A DNA stretch of 7,819 bases from CAZWMK01 sp964635065 (lineage in GTDB: Bacteria; Pseudomonadota; Alphaproteobacteria; Sphingomonadales; Sphingomonadaceae). Positions within the stretch are counted from its first letter, which is position 1. Each line of letters starts with the position of its first letter. Shown here one piece after another: positions 7,334-7,819 of this stretch. The notes below the pieces were generated by a model. It worked only from the letters and a program-made list of their open reading frames with translations. It made no database searches and was not told the origin of the DNA. The translations under genes were made by a program, and so were the position numbers. Where the stretch lies: NCBI GenBank assembly GCA_964635065.1, contig CAZWMK010000106.1, positions 1 to 7,819 on the forward strand, read 5' to 3'.

Positions 7334-7657
7334 TCAGGCCGCATGGGCAGGCTTTCCAAAGCGGTCGCACAGCATCCCGATCAGATCGCGCACGTCATTG
7401 CTGGCCAGGCTGTAATAGATGGTCGTGCCCACCCTGCGGGTCCGCACCATGCCGCCTTCGCGCAACCGGGCGAGGTGCTGGGATACACTGGATTGCGGCA
7501 GGCCGCTGTGCCGGACGAGGTCGCCGACCGGCACTTCGTCACCCTGCGACAAGTGGCACAGCAGCAGAAGCCGTTGTTCGTTCGCCAGCACTTTGAGCGC
7601 CTCGGCAGCCTCTACCGCGCGGGCGGTAAGGGCCATGATATCGGCAGAATCAGGCAT
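7334..7657 (-). CDS. ArsR/SmtB-family repressor, BigR/SqrR-like
   Basis: A 107-residue winged helix-turn-helix repressor. The recognition helix region is GLPQSSVSQHLARLREGG (52-69), and the wing is MVRTRRVGTTIYYSL (70-84). The pattern SxSQHLARLRxxGxVxTRR with IYYSL is closest to the BigR/YgaV/SqrR group, which sense sulfide or persulfide through two cysteines. The first of these, in the RLLLLC helix, is present as Cys34. The second is not at its usual place near the C-terminus: Cys97 lies about one helical turn earlier. There is no ArsR-type metal-binding CVC motif in the recognition helix. Its ATG overlaps the stop of the upstream RND gene by one base (TGATG), so the two are co-transcribed and probably translationally coupled. 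A purine-rich GGAGGAGGG lies about 9 nt before the start. It probably represses its own operon, though no operator is visible in the window. Confidence 0.92.
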   Translation of the reverse strand: MPDSADIMALTARAVEAAEALKVLANEQRLLLLCHLSQGDEVPVGDLVRHSGLPQSSVSQHLARLREGGMVRTRRVGTTIYYSLASNDVRDLIGMLCDRFGKPAHAA

Positions 7658-7819
7658 CAGGCCCGGCCCTCCTCCGGCTGGTCATCGCGCAGCCAGACAT
7701 AAATCGCCGGAATGACCAGCACGGTCAAAAGCGTCGACGACGCCAGCCCGAAGAGCAGCGAGATCGCCAGCCCCTGGAAGATCGGATCGGTCAGGATCAC
7801 GGCGGCCCCGATCATGGCG
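7657..7819 (-). CDS. RND efflux permease, C-terminal end
   Basis: Only the last 53 residues are in the window; the rest lies beyond the right edge. The segment reads AMIGAAVILTDPIFQGLAIS, then LLFGLASSTLLTVLVIPAIY, and ends VWLRDDQPEEGRA. This is the typical end of the last transmembrane helices of AcrB-type RND proton antiporters (HAE1-like, or a related single-protein RND pump), where DPIFxGLAxSLxFGLxxSTxLTLxVxPxxY is highly conserved. Such pumps export hydrophobic compounds or metals across the envelope with a periplasmic adaptor and an outer-membrane channel. The stop TGA shares its A with the ATG of the ArsR gene, so the repressor is the distal gene of the pump operon. The substrate is unknown. 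Confidence 0.9.
   Translation of the reverse strand, partial: AMIGAAVILTDPIFQGLAISLLFGLASSTLLTVLVIPAIYVWLRDDQPEEGRA

Overview
The window is 7.8 kb of ordinary, GC-rich alphaproteobacterial chromosome. It is most likely from a sphingomonad (Sphingomonadales). The evidence is the FzlA-type glutathione-transferase-like division protein, which is an alphaproteobacterial marker, together with tiny Flp pilins, a PEP-CTERM protein and the codon style. No tRNA, rRNA, CRISPR array, insertion sequence, integrase or other sign of recent transfer was seen.

Layout from left to right. The 3' third of gltB (glutamate synthase large subunit, + strand) runs to 1659 and ends at a strong bidirectional hairpin terminator. 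Converging on it is a minus-strand gene for a secreted PEP-CTERM protein. Its upstream region carries a perfect sigma-54 (-24/-12) promoter match, the most interesting regulatory signal here. Divergent from it is a GST-fold gene that I read as fzlA, the FtsZ-binding constriction regulator. It meets a MutT-type Nudix hydrolase gene tail to tail, 3 nt apart. Next come two very short Flp/type IVb pilin genes (+ strand), each with its own ribosome binding site and intrinsic terminator. A multi-pass PAP2/Aur1-like membrane phosphatase or phosphotransferase gene (+) follows. It converges across a GC-rich hairpin on an M48 metalloprotease lipoprotein gene with a LysM-like C-terminus (-). At the right edge an ArsR-family repressor gene (-) lies downstream of the 3' end of an RND efflux pump permease gene (-), with stop and start overlapping by one base.

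The genes form at least six transcription units rather than one pathway. Several concern the cell surface: a PEP-CTERM exported protein, Flp pilins, a lipid-phosphate enzyme, a periplasmic or outer-membrane protease, an RND pump, and FzlA linking FtsZ to wall synthesis. I see no previously undescribed multi-gene system. The points worth a second look are the sigma-54 promoter of the PEP-CTERM gene, the displaced second cysteine in the BigR/SqrR-like ArsR regulator, the paired but independently terminated Flp pilins with a CtrA-like site, and the Aur1-like enzyme.

No stretch longer than 300 bases lacks a gene. The largest spacers (about 250 bp before fzlA and 234 bp between the pilins) are described in the features and findings.
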